DNA from: Chalara sp. BL73
Lineage: Eukaryota; Ascomycota; Leotiomycetes; Helotiales
DNA length: 64,000 bases
Direction: 5' to 3'
NCBI GenBank assembly: GCA_918026815.1
Contig: CAKJVC010000075.1
Coordinates: forward strand, 62,001 to 126,000
In this document: in pieces, positions 45,028-57,864 of the stretch
How positions within the stretch are numbered: position 1 is the stretch's first letter
Layout of the letters: each line of letters opens with the position of its first letter
Position numbers and translations under genes: made by a program
Notes under the pieces: generated by a model
Told to the model about the DNA's origin: nothing
Database searches by the model: none
The model's input: the letters and a program-made list of their open reading frames with translations, nothing else

Positions 45028-47429
45028 GGCCACATGCAATTCGTGATGCACATTTACACATTTCTGTCGTAAAAATAGCAAACCAACAACTTATGAACAA
45101 TATGGCCATGAAATAGTGAACAACCTAGCCATGGGGGTACTTCCTTTCCCATCCAAAATCTTTGAGAGTGGAAAGAGTTGTGGAGTAAATGTGGAGGGGG
45201 TAGGCGGGGTTACCACCCGAAACTTGTCCCGGTTCGTTGGGACTAAAAGATGCAGTTCTTAATTCCCTGTGCTCCAACCTCAGGTTCTCCGATACTCAGG
45301 ATCTTCTATACTCAGGATCCGCTCAGGATTCCATGAATGATTACGTCATTCTCCTGTTAGGAAGTTCGAAATTTCTCGTATCTCGCTAGCTATTAAATGC
45401 CACTAACGACATGTTAGCGTTTCGAAGGCCAAACGGCTCCTGGTTCAGTGCCACCTTATGGTTACTTCGTATATGCGCTAAATTATTTTGCGACTACTCA
45501 ACTAGCGGCTCGACTAATGACACCAGTCCACGCGTTAGTTCTAAGCACTTTGTATTGCATATGAAATTAGGTTCCGAAATCATCGGGAAGGCATCCGGTA
45601 CTTATCCCGATTCAGCTATAACAAGGGTAGAACTCGAACATCAATATCCGAGCCTGTCATATTATTATTTACAGCTCATTTTCTTCATTCGAGTATTCAT
45701 CAAGGAGACATCCGGAAATTGTTTCGCAACCTTCTAGTAGGCTACGGTCTCCCCCAATCGAGTCTGTTGCTGGTGATACCAAATCTGCCTCTTGGACTTA
45801 TCCGGAGATTTAATTGGAGTTTCGGCGATGCTGTACTGATGGCCAAGGTAAGAATTACCCTTCGCTCCTTCTGCAAAATCAGACTAATTACAAGCCGTGT
45901 CTTGTCTTATAATTATCCAGAAAGCCCTTTACCAGCCGTAACCAATCCACTGCTCCAGCCATCTTTACTCCCGCAGCAAGTCCGCAGACCAATTCAAGGT
46001 GGCCATCAAAGTCCGCATTTGGGGCTACCTTGCCGTCGGTTAGGTTTGCACCTCGCACTTCCTCTTTGTAGTTTTTGCAGTGCGGGCAGCTTAGGGCCAC
46101 TGTAATAAAAACAATTGTTAGTGAAGCAATAAATATCGTATGCCTTTTTAAGTTAAAAGTTCATACAACAAGTGGCGTTATTCCTTTTTAACTTATCGAC
46201 ACTTTCGTTCCTAATCCAATTTGCTTATGCGCCTTTTTCCATCGATAAAAGCTCTCTTTCATATTATTTAGTATCTACATGGTCCTTTAACAATGCTTTG
46301 ATATGATAGTAGTGTTCTTAGGAAAAGCATGTGACAATGAGTATTAAAGCATAAATTCTTTCAGTCCAACGCTGCCGCGCCACGCTCTTCTTGGAGAGTA
46401 CTTGACGTAATATCAAATCTCAAATCTCAAGCTCCACGGCCAGAAAAGAGAACCCAACTCTTACCAGCGGCCGGCTTGACTCTCCTTTACTCAGTGGTAG
46501 GACGCCAAGTCTTTGGGGCTGCTAGCCAAACCGCTGTCACTTATGACCCACTAGCTGAGAAATAAGAATATAATGCTGACGCCTAGCTATTATCTGAAGA
46601 TTCATGGCACAGAACGAAGAAAGTTACAAACAAGGTCCCAACTTTGATCTGAACTAGCACTGCCACTTTAGCAATTCTCGATGCTGGCGAGAAAAGAGAG
46701 AAACTTTCCACTAGAGCTGTCACAACCTTCCAATAAAAGATATTTCTATACTAGATTTAGCATGCATATGTATGGATATATGCGTTTGTGTGTGTGTACG
46801 GAAACCACAACCAAACTGATGTGCGTCAGGCTTCATCAGGATGCTTTGTAAAGTATGGTTGGGTTTGGCCCTCGCTCTAGTCCAGGGGTGTAATCTTAAT
46901 CAGACTGCATTCCATGGTGCCTCATAGAAGGAAGAGCCTCAGAGAATTCAAAGCTTGGTACTCGAATAGGACACGTGAATAAAGCGGTATTAGCCATGGC
47001 ACTGATAACGAAGCATTCTTTACCTCGAGGAATGAGCTCCAGAATAAATTCTTATACAGCTACAACAAAAAGCACGAAATACCTAATGAATAGCAGATAC
47101 CAAGAGAGTTCGTAGCTAATACTGGGGTAGGAACCAATCGGAATCAGTGGCATAGCCAGTGCGCCAATGATGATAAATGGATTCAACACCTTATGTCGGA
47201 GACGTATCAAAGATTGATCAACGCAGATAACAGTTTACTCATGAAATCTGGAGACAAGGGAACCCTATGGAAAATATATAATATGAAGCTATTGGTTCGC
47301 ACAACTAGGATTACACCAGAAGTTTAGGAGGACTTGTCCTACTACTTGGTATATACAAAAAGCACAAAGTCTAAGCTCAATAGATCCAGTGGTGGGACCA
47401 ACGAACGGGTGATAAAATTTCCGAGGAGC
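45028..47429. other. Intergenic region, 2.4 kb
   Basis: This is the upstream region of the GH127-like gene. GGCTAG on the minus strand (45125-45130) is a possible xylanolytic regulator site about 100 bases from the start. A 70-codon minus-strand frame at 45888-46100 has two CxxC-like cysteines but no recognised family. A GT microsatellite lies near 46787-46797. No other features are seen. Confidence 0.4.
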
Positions 47430-48908
47430 TTAAGGATAGTGCGACAGCTGTGCTGTCCCTCCGGGTTGCGAAAGTTGGATCTGCTGCACTGAGTAGTCCA
47501 TTGCTTTTTGTGGTTGGGTCTGATGGCCGATGACTTTCTGGTGCTGAGAAGCTTTAGGATTCAATAGTGACGACCGTCTATGGAACCCAGCGAGCTGGGG
47601 TTGCATTGGCGGTGCTGGAATGACTTGCTGTTGAGATGGGGCCTGAGAATTGAAACGCGGCGGCTGTCCCTGAATGCCGTTGTGCTGGGATTGATTCTGC
47701 TGGGCTTGAATATTAGCAGTTAATTGATGCTGAATGCTATGGACGGAAGCAAAACCAGATCTCGAGCTTTCTGCCGAAGTCGGTGGGAGATTTAGTTGCT
47801 GACCGTTCACATTTGCATGTGATGGAAACTGTACTCCAGTATTCGACAATGTAGAGTTGCTGTTCATGTTCTGCGCGGCAAGGGCAAGATTATTAATCCT
47901 CTGTCGCTCAGCCAGGGTTTGGCGTTGGTCTATAAACCAGTTAGCTGTCCATATTTTCTCGCGGATGACGCAAACATACTAGTCGGTTGGCCGCGGGGCA
48001 GAGATGCAGGTGGTGGCAGTTCCACTATCTTGCGGCCGCCCAGAAGGGTTGGAGCGAATAGTATCTTATGCTCGCAAATCGACTTTTTGCCAATGAGAAT
48101 ATCATAAGGCGGGTTTTGTACGGCGGAAACTAGAAAGCGCATGTTCTTGAAAGTCTTACTAGAGTTCGGAAACTCTTCAGGATCGCCACGCCATGTCAAC
48201 TCCACGGCTCCTCGAGCATATACTTCCTCCCCAGATGCACTCTGAGATCCACGCTCCTCCTCCTTCGTCAGTGGCAGAAGATCCCCGGTGATTCCAAGCT
48301 CAGTCAAGATCTGTACAGGAACCCAGTTCCCAGAAGAACATCCAGTGTCAATAGTGGCAATGTATTCTTTCCATTTCGCCATGCCATATTTTTTACGCTT
48401 CGACTTGATCTTGATTGGGGGCGTGAAATCAGGAACCTATTCTTGCTGGTTAGTAATGCAATGGTTCTACGTATGGTTCAGGACAAACCTTTGCCTCTTG
48501 CGGTAGTCCATATGAAAATGCCGCAGATGCTAATGGTGGGAAAACACGGTTGGCATCTTCTATGATCTCTTGTCTAAGTCCACTCGTTGGTGTATAGCCG
48601 CTGAAGAAATGCCAAAATATTTGTCGAAGCTCCGAAGGTCCATCCCCATTTGGAGCAGATCCGGCATCTTTATCTACCTTGACAAACCCGAAGAGGCTAC
48701 CGAAAGACATCTGCGTAGCTGATCTGAGTGGAGTAGGCATTGTAGCCCCACGCCTGATACCGCTTTTGATAACATTCTGGGATTGAGGAACCGTGGCTTG
48801 TGTATTTTGTTGGGCAGAGGGTGTAGTAATGTTCGAGGCTGTGTGCTGTGAGGAGTCTTTTGCTAATAAAGTAGCAGAGCTATTATCGACTGCATCATGG
48901 TTGGGCAT
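47430..48908 (-). CDS. Retropepsin-like domain protein with Gln-rich tail
   Basis: Three exons (48908-48489, 48436-47980, 47929-47430) encode 458 residues. The first 80 residues are Ser/Thr/Gln-rich and disordered. A short conserved stretch follows (RQIFWHFFSGYTPTSGLRQEI). Residues about 160-285 resemble a retropepsin-like aspartic protease fold: IATIDTGCSSGNWVPV with a candidate catalytic D170-T-G, and later NPPYDILIGKKSICEHKI, which matches the second half of such domains. The last 150 residues are very rich in Gln, Asn, Ser and Pro. Similar proteins occur in ascomycetes as uncharacterised genes. A single DTG suggests that it would need to dimerise if active. No retrotransposon domains (gag, reverse transcriptase, integrase) adjoin it, so a domesticated or host gene is likelier than a mobile element. 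Protease activity is unproven. Confidence 0.75.
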
Positions 48909-50570
48909 CTTTGAACCTATTGTATCTTGACAAAATATTAGCATACATCAAGCAACACTACTTCTAGAATCACAGGTATCTCGTACCTGTTTTGCTTAAG
49001 GTTCTGCTCGCAGTAATTGATTCGACCGCGTTTCGCCTGTGCCAAATTCCTAGCAGAGTTTAGGTGGACAAAAGTAAGAATTGTAGTAGAAGGGAGAATG
49101 ACACAAAAAGAAGAGAAATCAATAGCGGCAGGCTCAGCAAGACCTGCCGCACTTATTGTAGCTTCCGCCCCCCCATCCTCATGGCGCGCAGGTCAGCACA
49201 GTGACACGGTTTTTGCTCACCGAGCGGCGCCATTGCCATAGCCTTGTGTAATGATTATAGATGTGCGGCCGCCTAGGGAAAGAACGCAGCAAAGCCGTCA
49301 AGGAAATAATAACCCGAGCACGACAACTTGCTTTTCATGACGTTGTGGGCCATGGCAGCCGCCGTGGTGTCATTTGACATTGATAGGGCTTTTGGGAAGG
49401 CTCTGAGAATTTTGCTTCACGCTTGCCAGGAAATGCTCGCCGCTCCAGGATATTGCTGACAATGACGGATGGATAGGCTGAAACACGTTAAAGGTAGCGC
49501 CAGGTAATAGTCCTGCCAACCAAACACCTTCCCACATGGAATCTCAAGATTGGCTGCTACGATAGCAGATAGCAAAGACTTATATCTTGCATACACGTGT
49601 GTATGTAAGCGCATGTGCATATAAATGCACACGTATCCTCCAGAGAGGGATCGCGAATATTGAGGTTCTACCCACCTGTTGTGTTGTGTACCAGGGCCAG
49701 TGAGGCTGTACGAAGCCAGCGGCTGGTCTGCCGCCAGCAAGCTGCCTCAGGCTTGAACATTAAGGACGGATTCGGCTCCCATTGTTTTGCTAGAACTTCC
49801 CATTCTCTTTCGGATGTTTCTTCATTTTACCTACAACGTTCTCAATTCACTCCTTTCCATGCTGCACTTCGCTGGGCATTTCGGATTATCAGGTTGGAAG
49901 AGCAACACTGGCTGCTAGAGATCATGACCCCAGACAGGATCAAAGTCGAGCGCTGCACTCATGTTCAAAGCTCCCTGGTCGAATCTCGGAAATCGAACGG
50001 GTGGGAGATGGGCAGGCTGTCCTGCCGTGGTACCAAGTGACAGATCCATAATGGTAAAGTGAAGTCACCAAACCTGTGGAGAACCTAGAGTCGGCCGTCT
50101 CACGTGACGTTACTCTGCTTATTCGACGAAGTGCTCTGGGGGGGCCGCCGGTCAGATATGATCAGTTTGACGCTGTTGTATGCTATGCTGTATTGGAATA
50201 TTAGGACATTGAAGGTCGGGATTGCATTTCAGACAAAGTGGGAAACCAGGCTTTTATAGAATGAAGGTAGCTGCTCCACTTTCTGATGATTTCGCGCTTA
50301 TTCGATGAAAAAAGAGAAGCCTGAAGATGTGTTGGCACGTACTGCAAGTCAGCTGCGGTCTCCCTGTATCTCCAATAGAATCCGAGATCCATCTGCACAG
50401 CTGCTTGGAAGCAGTTTTTCATTCGATTATATCTCCGCCTCATTTTTGGTACTCGGGCATAAGAGTGAGGCTGAGCTCCAAAGTGTACCTTCAAGAATTG
50501 TTGATTCTCGTTCAACATGACCGTCTTTGCCCTTGATCATGTTTTAGGGACTTAAAGGGTTTATTCCTTC
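48909..50570. other. Divergent intergenic region, 1.7 kb
   Basis: This lies between the retropepsin-like gene (leftward) and the DUF6594 gene (rightward). GTGT/ATGC-type alternating repeats lie near 49590-49625. An upstream ATG at 48944 is in frame with the retropepsin-like gene but was not chosen. Open frames here look random. Confidence 0.4.
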
Positions 50571-51645
50571 ATGGCTGCTCCAGAACCTATACCGCTCCGG
50601 CCTGTGCCGCGTAGCGGCGCGACTGTTGAAGGTCTCATGGATGAGGTTGGTCCTCCTCGTGGGTATCCCCAGGTTGCGACATTTATGGCAAATTACCCCG
50701 AGATGGCAATGGTGCGGCGGTTTAGAGGTTTGAATGCGAGGAATCTTCTATACCTCCAAGCAGAGCTCGTGCAGATTGAGAAGGAGCTACTTAAGTGCGA
50801 AAAGGACGACGCGGCCGACAGACATGATGTGCGGAAACCGTACTTTGCCAAGGACTTCAGATGGCTTATTGGATTTGAAAAGGCAGACAAAAATTACAAA
50901 CAGTTTGATCTAATCCAGAGAATGAGGCAGAAGCTCAAGGAGTACAGTATGACCCATCTACCTCGCACACTTACGCAGGAAATAAAACTGAAATCCTTGA
51001 CTTTTAGATGATGTCCTGATACAACAGACGACCCTAGCCAAAATTTCAAACCCATCAGATCATGACTCGAGAGTCATGCAAGAGTGGTTCTCAAGAGAAG
51101 ATATGGCTAATTGGCCGCTTGAGGGAGATGATGCATCAATATGGGGCCATGACCCTGACGAGTCGAAATGCGATCCAGGAACCTCAAGATATATCGAGGA
51201 TTTAATCGCCATCAGTGGCGTCAGCAGTGATGTAGATCGCACCACTACCTGGCTTGCAGAGAAGTTCGTCCCCAACTACCATGCAAAAATTGCAAGCCAT
51301 TTCCGGAAGGGTATTTCCACTTATCGACAAGGAAGTCTGCACCGATTCACGTCAATCGTTGCAACTACGCTTTCCTCGCTCCTCCCTGTCCTGAGCATTG
51401 CGGTCCTGTATATTGTACATAGTATGCCTGCTCGGTTGGGTATAATAGCTGGATTCACAGCGGCGTTCTCTCTAGTCTTGACAGTTATTACGAGTGCTAA
51501 GCGAGCGGAGAATTTCGCTGCCACTGCTGCGTATGTTTTTACACTATTTTCTTTTGCACCCTTTTACTACATGGTCGAGCATAGAGTTGATCTAACATGT
51601 TATTCAAACTACACAGGTTTGCTGCTGTACAAGTGGTTTTTGTAG
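50571..51645 (+). CDS. DUF6594 membrane protein
   Basis: Two exons (50571-50946 and 51008-51645) encode 337 residues. The N-terminal half carries the signature of the fungal DUF6594 family: GYPQVATFMANYPEMAMVRRFRGLNARNLLYLQAELVQIEKEL, a helical region with coiled-coil character. The middle (about 130-240) is polar. The C-terminus has two or three membrane segments: SIVATTLSSLLPVLSIAVLYIV, LGIIAGFTAAFSLVLTVIT and AAYVFTLFSFAPFYYMV. The family is widespread in Pezizomycotina, often in large paralogous sets, and has no established function. Nothing here points to a specific role. Confidence 0.85.
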
Positions 51646-52017
51646 GCAGTACTGGGAGCGGCAACAATGTTCCTTAAACACAATACATTTCACACATCTG
51701 ATAGGAACAAAAACAACATTACTCGTGACCGTGATAGACTATGATAACTTGTGCTACCCTTTCGTCAGGCAAGAAGTGGGCTGCAGTGGCCGCTTTTATA
51801 TCCATGCTGTTATCATATATTTGTGCCCGCAATATTAATAGGAATTTCATGCTCCTCGTATTATATGTTTACCCGTTGCTCACTGCCGCGGAATGAATTA
51901 CATTAGCTACTAGTGATTTAGTATTAGGCAACGCTGATCTCAGCAAGTGCTCTGAAGTCCACCTTCATTTTCAAAATTCTTACTCCTTGTTCCAAGCTCC
52001 ACTTTCTTGCTCCTGAG
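51646..52017. other. Intergenic region between convergent genes
   Basis: The 3' flanks of the DUF6594 and subtilase genes lie here. No features were recognised. Confidence 0.4.
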
Positions 52018-55000
52018 TTAGAGCTTGAGAACGTCAAACTCCGGAGTAGGGAATACATCCCAATTATCAGAGCGTGTAGGCTCTCCAAACGGTATCAGAG
52101 CTGCAAACCGCATCTTATATCTCCCAGGCGCGATTTGTGTCCCGTTTGCGAGCCTCCCCAACCACCACAGTTCGACACCATACAGACCTACGATATCCCT
52201 CGGCAAGTTCTTCAGCGGCAACGCGGTCAAATCATTTGCATCATCTACACTAGGATCGAACACTGACTTCATTGGTGCTTTTGCCCACGATGTTGCAGAT
52301 CCTACATACCCCGCTTGCCCAACTACCGGTGGATATTTCCAATCCCGCTCTGACCATTTTGAATCGAAGATATCCCAGCGTAGTTCGGTGGTCGCATAGT
52401 TTAATCGCGTATACAAATTTGGGAAATCTTGCGCAGCGACCGAGAGGTCGAATGTGAAGTTGTTCTTCTGGGAAAAGGGGATCGCAGCCGGTGTGGATAT
52501 GATGCGTGGAAAGCCGATGGGGTATTGAAACATGATACCTAGATTTTTGGCCAGGTCGGCTGCGAGCCCTAGATAAGGTACCCCTAGTGTTTCACCGTTG
52601 CTTCCTTTGACGAGCACTTTGCCACTGTAGATGGGAAGCTTTGTGGCGTCCAGTCCTTCGGGGTACTTGAAGGAGAATGAGGCTTTCTTGGTCTGACCCG
52701 GTTGTACGGTAAAGGATCCACCTGGGAAGGAGATACTAGGTACCATCTTCTGTGGACTGAAGCTCACATCCTCAAGCCAGGCAATGCGTGGGGACGCCCA
52801 GACGTCAGGGTCTGTGACATATGTATTCATTCCGCCAAAATCCTGCATCTCGAAGGTGTACGTGACAGGATTGTCGCCTTTGTTTGTGATATCCACATTA
52901 TGGTATCTGCTGAAGTGGTGCGTATCGTTCAGAGCAAACTTGGAGAATGAAAGAGTTGTATCGTAATCAAGGATTTTGGTTGCATTGATGAGTCCCGTGC
53001 CGACTTGCGCAACTGAGGCATAGAGTCCATAGTCTGTTCCGTCTTCATTGCCATTATCCCATGGTATTGCTTCACCAGATGCAATAATGCGCATAGCAAG
53101 ATCTTTTGCAAAACCAGCGCCGTTTACGGAACGGCCTCCGTGTTTGCTGATATATAGAGCTGCTACACCAGCGACATAGGGACAGGCCATTGAGGTACCA
53201 CTTTGGATCGACCAGCCGCCGATGTATGTCGAGAAAATCAATCCACCAGGGGCTGCAATATCAGATTTGATAAATAGCTCGTTTGTTGGACCAATAGTGG
53301 TGAAGTAGCTTGCCTTTCCACCATTTGGATAATTTTCTACACCGACCAGATTCTTGACAGGAGACATAGAAAAGTCTGCAGTGACATTGCCACCAGCTTT
53401 GATTGTCCCAATTATTGCAGCACCAGCCTCAGCAGTAATCATGGAGAGGATTGGCAATCCCTCATCAAAACCTGGGGTAGGGATCGTCAGAGGGTCTTCA
53501 TTATTGTATACCATCAGGTGTGTTGCTCCAAATGCTGCAACATTTGCTTGTTTATCTGAGAAGTTGCAACCGCCTCGGCGCACCAGTACAATTACGTTGG
53601 TCAAGTTTGAGGTACCTGCTGGTAACGGGCTGCAAGCGTCGTTCAAGACAGCAGTATCGAGACCGAGAGGAAATATGGGCCAGTCTTTGACTTCGGATGA
53701 AGACCAGCTGCTTTCTTGGGTGGATCTGTAAGCGATGTATGTTGTGTTAGAATGCTCATCGAGATTAAAGGTGCCAAGAAAAGAGGCTGAAGCGATCACA
53801 TCAGCTTCCACGGAGGCAACTATTAAGATAAGAAGTCAGCATTTTTAACTAGAGAATGCATATCTTCAGCTCCGTACGTATTAGGTAACTCAATCAGCGT
53901 TATTACGGTCAAAAGCCAAAAGGCTCTTGTCACGATTTGGCACTTACTTGCAAGGACATGTTCTCCCGAAGAGCCGCTGCTGGCAGCATATGGCCCGGCC
54001 TGACCGTCATTACCAGCCGAAATGGTTACGACAACTCCTTGATCTACAAGTCGAGAAGCAACGACAGCCCAAGCGTTGTCAGTCCAACCATTTAAACCGC
54101 CAATCGAAGAGGTGATGATGTCGGCACCGTCGTTATAGGCCATGAGAAAGGCATCGATTAGAGTTTCTTCGTCTGTGCCGCTCGATCGACTGAATACTTT
54201 GTATACAAGTAAGGTTGCGTCAGGAGCCACTCCAACTATTTTGTCACTATCTGCTGCAATGATGCCTGAGACGTGAGTTCCATGACCTTGCTGGTCGATT
54301 GGATCAGCATCAGGAGTCTTCTCGGCAGTCTCTGGCCAGACTAGCAATCACTATTAGTCAAAGCACATGTGACTTGAACTCTGCAGTGTCCTTACATTCA
54401 TTGCCTACAAGATCATAGCCACCAGCAACCTTAAAGCCCGGGCCAAAACCACCTCCCAGAGCGGGATGAGTGTAATCGACTCCTGTATCCACAACGGCCA
54501 CAACGACACCCTTGCCTCGGATCCCGGCAGCATGCAGCTTGTCAACGCCAGTCATGTGGTGAATGGAATAATTCATGGCCGTAGCGTCATGACTGAAAAT
54601 CGCATGAGGCTCATTTGGAGCAAGCATGATTTTCTTGGAGGTCCATGCCTGGGAAACTGGGTCTAAAGCCCTCAACGAATCCAAGTTTTCTTTCTCAGCT
54701 GAAACCGCAGCGCCTTTGAAGATATTGCTGTCGAACACTTTTAGCACTTTAGTGCCAGTTTTTGAGCCGAGTTCACTGGCAGCTTTTTGGACATCAACAC
54801 CCTAACGTTGTTAGCAACAATGAGCGAGCATCTGTTAAAATGGGTTAAATGCCTAGGTCAAGGCATATGATAGCTCATGTCCCGGAAATAGGAAGCCAAA
54901 CCAGTACCAATAACTCACTTCAGAGAACTCAACAATAAACCGTTTTGCCTCAACGGCGGTCTTAATATCTGTTTCAGTTGGAGCAGTGTCGTCATCACGG

Positions 55001-55140
55001 CGGACATGTGAGCGTGAGCTACCACTTAGTAAGTCGGTACCCAGGATAAGAAGGAATAATCTAGTTTCATGGACCACTTACTGAACGGCTAGAGAACTGC
55101 CTACGACACTCAGTCCAACAAGCAGAGTCGAGAACCGCAT
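52018..55140 (-). CDS. Secreted subtilisin-like serine protease (Vpr type, S8) with PA domain
   Basis: Five exons (55140-55082, 55024-54919, 54801-54396, 54340-53948, 53819-52018) encode 921 residues. A signal peptide (MRFSTLLVGLSVVGSSLA) is followed by an inhibitor-I9-like propeptide (KRFIVEFSE..., about 45-90). The S8 catalytic domain has Asp in VVAVVDTGVDY (about D160), His in QGHGTHVSGII (about H210) and Ser in QSGTSMACPYVAG (about S531). Between His and Ser, a protease-associated (PA) domain is inserted (ACSPLPAGTSNLTNVIVLVRRGGCNF, about 380-450). The C-terminal 350 residues are beta-rich, as in C5a-peptidase or minor extracellular protease Vpr relatives, and appear to be fibronectin-like. 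The enzyme should be an extracellular endopeptidase for nutrient protein breakdown. All triad residues are intact. Confidence 0.93.
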
Positions 55141-55210
55141 TTTTGGGTTGGGATAGCAAGCGGATGACCAGCAGAAGCCAAAGAAACATCGTAGGACATG
55201 TCGAGCATGT

Positions 55211-55216
55211 TATATA
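55211..55216 (-). promoter_or_regulatory. TATA box of the subtilase gene
   Basis: The minus strand reads GGGTATATAACA here, about 75 bases upstream of the start codon. It is a sequence match only. Confidence 0.4.
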
Positions 55217-56237
55217 CCCATGAAATTAGATCGGCACAAGGATGGTGAGGCTAAGCTTGGCATGGGGATTTGTTTGTGAGCAGTGCTATAATCCGCATAG
55301 TCGCTTCATTGAATTGGCTGTTCGTATCCGACTGCGAAACCGCCAGTCGATGAGATCCGAAGTTGGCATTTTCTGGGGCATATCGGAGCATCTAACCTTT
55401 CTCGTTGATATCTACTTTGTACGGTACGGCCAGACGCGCTTATTGTGAGCGAAGAACAAACGAGAAAGCTCGTATCCCTCATACTGAAGTGCCAATCCCC
55501 ATTATCTACTATAATAGAAGTCCCAGGTTTCTTGTCTTTAACATTCGATTTTATATGGCCCAAGGGTCAACAAATAGCCTTGCCAGCGGTTGCGATCCGT
55601 TAAAGCATAAAATATGGAAGGTCGTTAGAAACTTGGCAGGTCAATGTCCCTGCCGAGCCTGCATACACGGGCCTTGGCTATTGGCCAGGGTTCTCAAATT
55701 GTGAACATCAGGAGGAAGAGTTATGCTATGAAATTTAAGTCAAGTCACAACTCATGTTCAAATAAAGTTTGAATATACGGGTTGCAATTGCCAAGGACTC
55801 CCCAAACTGGGCAGGGCAAACACCCGCTCCATCAACTCTCCATTCCCCTGAATACCTCGCTTAGGCCTGAGGGAACAAGTTAGAATGTCTAATGATATGG
55901 AAAATTCAAATGTGATAAATCATTCGAAGCTTACCATGTTACTACCATTTAGTAACTACAAGCCATCAAGTTCGAAGGCTGGAAAATGATAAAACCATGG
56001 AAATCTAAGAAAAGCTGAGGCTCCACAGAAAGAGGGGTCCATCAGCGGCCGCCCCTCATTAACAGTTTGTACTTTAGCCGGATTTTATCACTCAGCACAT
56101 ACAAAGTCTTTCCTATAAAACAATATTCAACAGAGTACCGATTTTTAATTTTTAATTTTACAGTTTCATTGGTACAGTTTGCTGCTCCAATCCAATTCAA
56201 AACGATCTTCAGCGTTCTCTTCTGCGAGTTTTCAAGG
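55217..56237. promoter_or_regulatory. Divergent intergenic region (subtilase / GH43)
   Basis: No gene is seen. The sequence GGCTAA, the preferred xylanolytic regulator (XlnR/Xyr1) site, occurs on the minus strand at 56074-56079, about 160 bases upstream of the GH43 start. The GH43 frame is open upstream to 56067 but lacks family similarity before ATG 56238. Confidence 0.4.
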
Positions 56238-57864
56238 ATGGGGCCTACGCCTGGTAATTGTGTCAATCCTATCATTTCTGGATTTGCTCCCGATCCATCT
56301 GTTATCCTCCTAGACGACACTTTTTTTCTGGTGACATCTAGCTTTCACGTTTTTCCTGGCTTGCCTATTTACGCCTCAAAAGATCTGACTTCATGGAAGC
56401 ATATAGGCAAGTCATTTCGTTCTAACCTAAAAAAGAGTGACCAAGTTAACTCAAAGAATAGGCAACGCAATCCATAGAAGAAGTCAATTAAGCCTAAAGG
56501 CTTCCGGCACTGATCTTCAGCCACTGGCAGAAAGCGGGGAGGTTATGTTGGCAACTGGAGGCCTCTATGCGCCTACCATTCGACATTACAACGGGACTAT
56601 CTACATAGTTTGCACAAACGTCGTTCGTATCTCTGCGGGTGCACAGGGGCCCAATGAAGGCAGAACTGAGAATTTCATCGTCTCAACCAAGGATATCTGG
56701 TCGGGGGAATGGAGTGATCCCATCTATTTCGAGTTCAACGGCATCGATCCCAGCATTTTCCTTGATGATGATGGACTAGTATATATCCAAGGCTCAAGAG
56801 CACCTGGGCCAAAAACAGAGATCCACCTCTTCGAGGTAGACCTCAGTACAGGGAAGAAGCTTTCAGAACAAAAGAAAATATGGGGTGGTACCGGAGGGAT
56901 ATATCCTGAAGGCCCGCACCTGTATAAAAAAGATGGGTTTTATTACCTGGTCATATCTGAAGGTGGAACACACGAAGGTCATATGATTACTTGTACAAGG
57001 TCGAAAAATATTTGGGGTCCCTATGAAGCCTATGAAGGCAATCCAATCTTGACGGCCAAGGGGACAAATGAATACATCCAGTATACTGGCCATGGCGATC
57101 TATTTCAAGATCGCGACGGAAAATGGTGGGCTGTGTGTTTGGGTGTTAGGCTCGATGAAGGGAGGACTGCCATGGGACGAGAATCGTTCCTGACAAGCGC
57201 GGAGTGGCTGGACGGAGGCTGGCCCAATATATCGAGGGTCAGAGTAAACCCAGCTCTCCTCGATGGAACAGAGCTTACCCGCCAGGAAGGTATCGCGCCT
57301 CTCGCCTCGGCTCCCTCTGTCGATTACCTATACATTCGAGATCCTAATTTAGAGAACTATAGCTTCTCTGATGATGGCAAGACAATCAGATTGATACCAG
57401 ACGAAGGAAGTTTCAATCAATCGGAAAAACCAATTACATTCATTGGAAAGCGACAGAGAGCGCTGATCGGGCAAGCAACTGTGACTATGGAAAATCCTCT
57501 AAGTCGCAGTAGTAGTGCTCTTCAAGCTGGCATGGCTTACTACAAAGATGAGCATCGATTCTTGAAGATCTATTCCAACTTCGATAATCAGGAAATAGTG
57601 TTCGAGACTATCAACAAAGCGAAAGAGGTCTCAAGAACAACTAGACATGCTTTTGAACTAGGAACTGAGGTCAGGCTCCGTGTTGAATACAGTGAAAGAT
57701 CTTATTGTTTTTCATACCAAAATAAAGACGGTTGGACTGCTTTCGAATCTTTGGATACACTCGAGCTATCTGGACCTGATTTTGTGGGGCCGGTAATCGG
57801 AGTTTTTGCCATCAGTAATGAAATAAATTCAGAGGTTGTATTTAGAGATCTTGTAATCGAGTAA
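56238..57864 (+). CDS. Intracellular GH43 beta-xylosidase/alpha-L-arabinofuranosidase
   Basis: Two exons (56238-56406 and 56462-57864) encode 523 residues. The splice donor is GC, not GT, in the context AG|GCAAGT, the classic GC-AG intron consensus, and it restores WKHIGNAIHRRSQLSL, a conserved GH43 segment. The five-bladed propeller has the catalytic base Asp in NPIISGFAPDPSVILLDD, the modulating Asp in FNGIDPSIFLDDDG and the acid Glu in GGIYPEGPHLYKKDGFYYL. TGHGDLFQDRDGKWWAV is also conserved. The last 190 residues form the beta-sandwich typical of GH43 subfamily 11-like enzymes. No signal peptide is present, so the enzyme is probably cytosolic and cleaves imported xylo- or arabino-oligosaccharides. 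The sugar transporter immediately downstream on the same strand supports this. Confidence 0.93.
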
